Origin: Chryseobacterium gleum
GTDB taxonomy: Bacteria; Bacteroidota; Bacteroidia; Flavobacteriales_D; Sanyastnellaceae
Direction of reading: 5' to 3'
Length of the DNA: 64,000 nt
NCBI GenBank assembly: GCA_945881835.1
Contig: CAMCVP010000003.1
Location: 114,917 to 178,916 of the forward strand
The position numbers and the translations under genes were made by a program. The notes under the pieces were generated by a model. The model saw nothing but the letters and a program-made list of their open reading frames with translations, did no database searches and was not told the DNA's origin. Position 1 is the first letter of the stretch, and the number at the start of each line of letters is the position of its first letter. Positions 63,360-64,000 of the stretch are shown piece by piece.

Positions 63360-64000
63360 TTCCTTCTGGAATTTTGAATGAAGTTTCCTCCGCATTTGTA
63401 AAATCCGGCATTGCGGTCGTAGTAATAAACCAAGAGCTGATAATTGTTTTCGGTTGAGGAATGATTTCCTTCAGCAAAATTAATTTCTTCGTGGTTGTTT
63501 GAAGGTTCAATTCGAAAACGATAATTGTATACCCCTTGCTTGAGGTACATGGTTGCCTGATACGCTTTTTTAATTTCACTGTATTCACAAAGCAATGGAG
63601 CGTTCCATTCGTTTCCACATTCAAGAAAAACTTTGTTGGGTAATTCGGGAGAGTTCAATTCGAAATGCACATACGTGTAATCGCTAGTAAGATCATCGTC
63701 TTCGTAGATTTCACTCGAAATTAACGCAGCACCGTTGAGGTCGGAACGACTGGTGTACGCCAGATTCATTTCATTCTGACTAGGGTATAGATAGATGTGA
63801 TTTTCATTTTCAACCCGAATATTGTTTTGGACATTGTATCCGTTTACACGCAAATCTTTGGTTTCAAAAGCTTCCCATTCGCCGCCACCGGGAAATTCAT
63901 TTTCGCCGCTGGAAAAATCGTAAATCAAAACGTTGTTGGGTTGAATGTATGTTGGTTGGAAATTCATTTTATCGTCTTCCCATCTTCCGTTTTGAAGAAT
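63356..64000 (-). CDS. T9SS plug-like protein (DUF5103), C-terminal part cut by the window edge
   Basis: The reading frame is open to the right edge, so the N-terminus lies outside; 214 codons are present. It starts ILQNGRWEDDK before the internal Met at 63967. The beta-rich sequence (YTYVHFELNSPELPNKVFLECGNEW in parts, YRFRIEPSNNHEEINFAEGNHSSTENNYQLLVYYYDR) matches the C-terminal domain of DUF5103 proteins, which in Flavobacterium include the Plug subunit closing the SprA channel of T9SS. The gene fits the several T9SS cargo proteins in this window. Confidence 0.8.
   Translation of the reverse strand: MLQNGRWEDDKMNFQPTYIQPNNVLIYDFSSGENEFPGGGEWEAFETKDLRVNGYNVQNNIRVENENHIYLYPSQNEMNLAYTSRSDLNGAALISSEIYEDDDLTSDYTYVHFELNSPELPNKVFLECGNEWNAPLLCEYSEIKKAYQATMYLKQGVYNYRFRIEPSNNHEEINFAEGNHSSTENNYQLLVYYYDRNAGFYKCGGNFIQNSRRN

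Overview
The window is a 64 kb piece of a bacterial chromosome from the Bacteroidota, most likely a Flavobacteriales-type marine or aquatic lineage. The evidence is: low-GC DNA; about twenty promoters with the Bacteroidota -7 box TAnnTTTG; type IX secretion (T9SS) sorting domains of both A and B type; a T9SS plug-like gene at the right edge; leucine dehydrogenase; DUF5606; and a long-form NusB. Gene content is dense and mostly housekeeping. I see no IS element, prophage, CRISPR array, rRNA or recent-transfer island. The longest stretch without a gene is about 250 bases (59804-60056), which holds two terminators.

Left part (1-13 kb, nearly all minus strand). The classical tRNA-Thr(TGT)/Tyr/Gly/Thr(GGT)-tuf-tRNA-Trp-secE-nusG-rplKAJL-rpoB translation/transcription cluster runs leftwards; rpoB is cut by the window edge and starts at TTG. 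Upstream of it lie hpf, xerC, rpsU, an acyl-CoA dehydrogenase, apt, a helix-hairpin-helix protein and a large secreted lectin with a T9SS type B tail. A tRNA-Val and a DUF5606 gene follow.

Middle part (13.8-46.8 kb, mixed strands). Mostly core metabolism and RNA/protein maintenance: asparaginase, TatD, GT9 glycosyltransferase, acyl-CoA thioesterase, HemJ, a SerA-like dehydrogenase, MgtE, a secreted zinc protease, an NlpC/P60 hydrolase, pterin dehydratase, leucine dehydrogenase, NusB, MiaA, a TlpA-like lipid/thiol protein, an RRM protein, a WD40 protein, a GH13 lipoprotein, a TrmB-Mrp-NifU operon, an ABC-F ATPase, a prolyl oligopeptidase/MFS pair, a CsgG-like lipoprotein, CoaE, Rpe, a DUF1573 lipoprotein and YajC. 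A 37-residue membrane protein too short for normal gene calling sits at 42434-42547.

Right part (46.9-64 kb). A DEAD-box helicase with a long leader is followed by the most unusual locus, a five-gene minus-strand operon (53918 down to 48954). It encodes an SMC-like ATPase, a 35-codon micro-ORF, a kleisin-like protein, a MukE/MksE-like winged-helix protein and a secreted protein, with its own promoter and terminator. I read it as a MukBEF/MksBEF/JetABC-type condensin in non-standard order (ATPase gene first), with no adjacent JetD-like nuclease. Next come tadA, a MurG-like glycosyltransferase that appears to start at CTG, a PDZ protein and a SusA-like GH13 amylase. Divergent from the amylase is a secreted four-module starch-binding-like protein. 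The window ends with a SGNH hydrolase, an M28 peptidase, a CarboxypepD_reg-like protein and the C-terminal part of a T9SS plug (DUF5103) gene.

Two genome-wide habits stand out. Several genes have their start codon exactly 4 nt after the -7 box, which predicts leaderless mRNAs. Convergent genes abut or overlap, with terminator hairpins lying inside the opposing gene.
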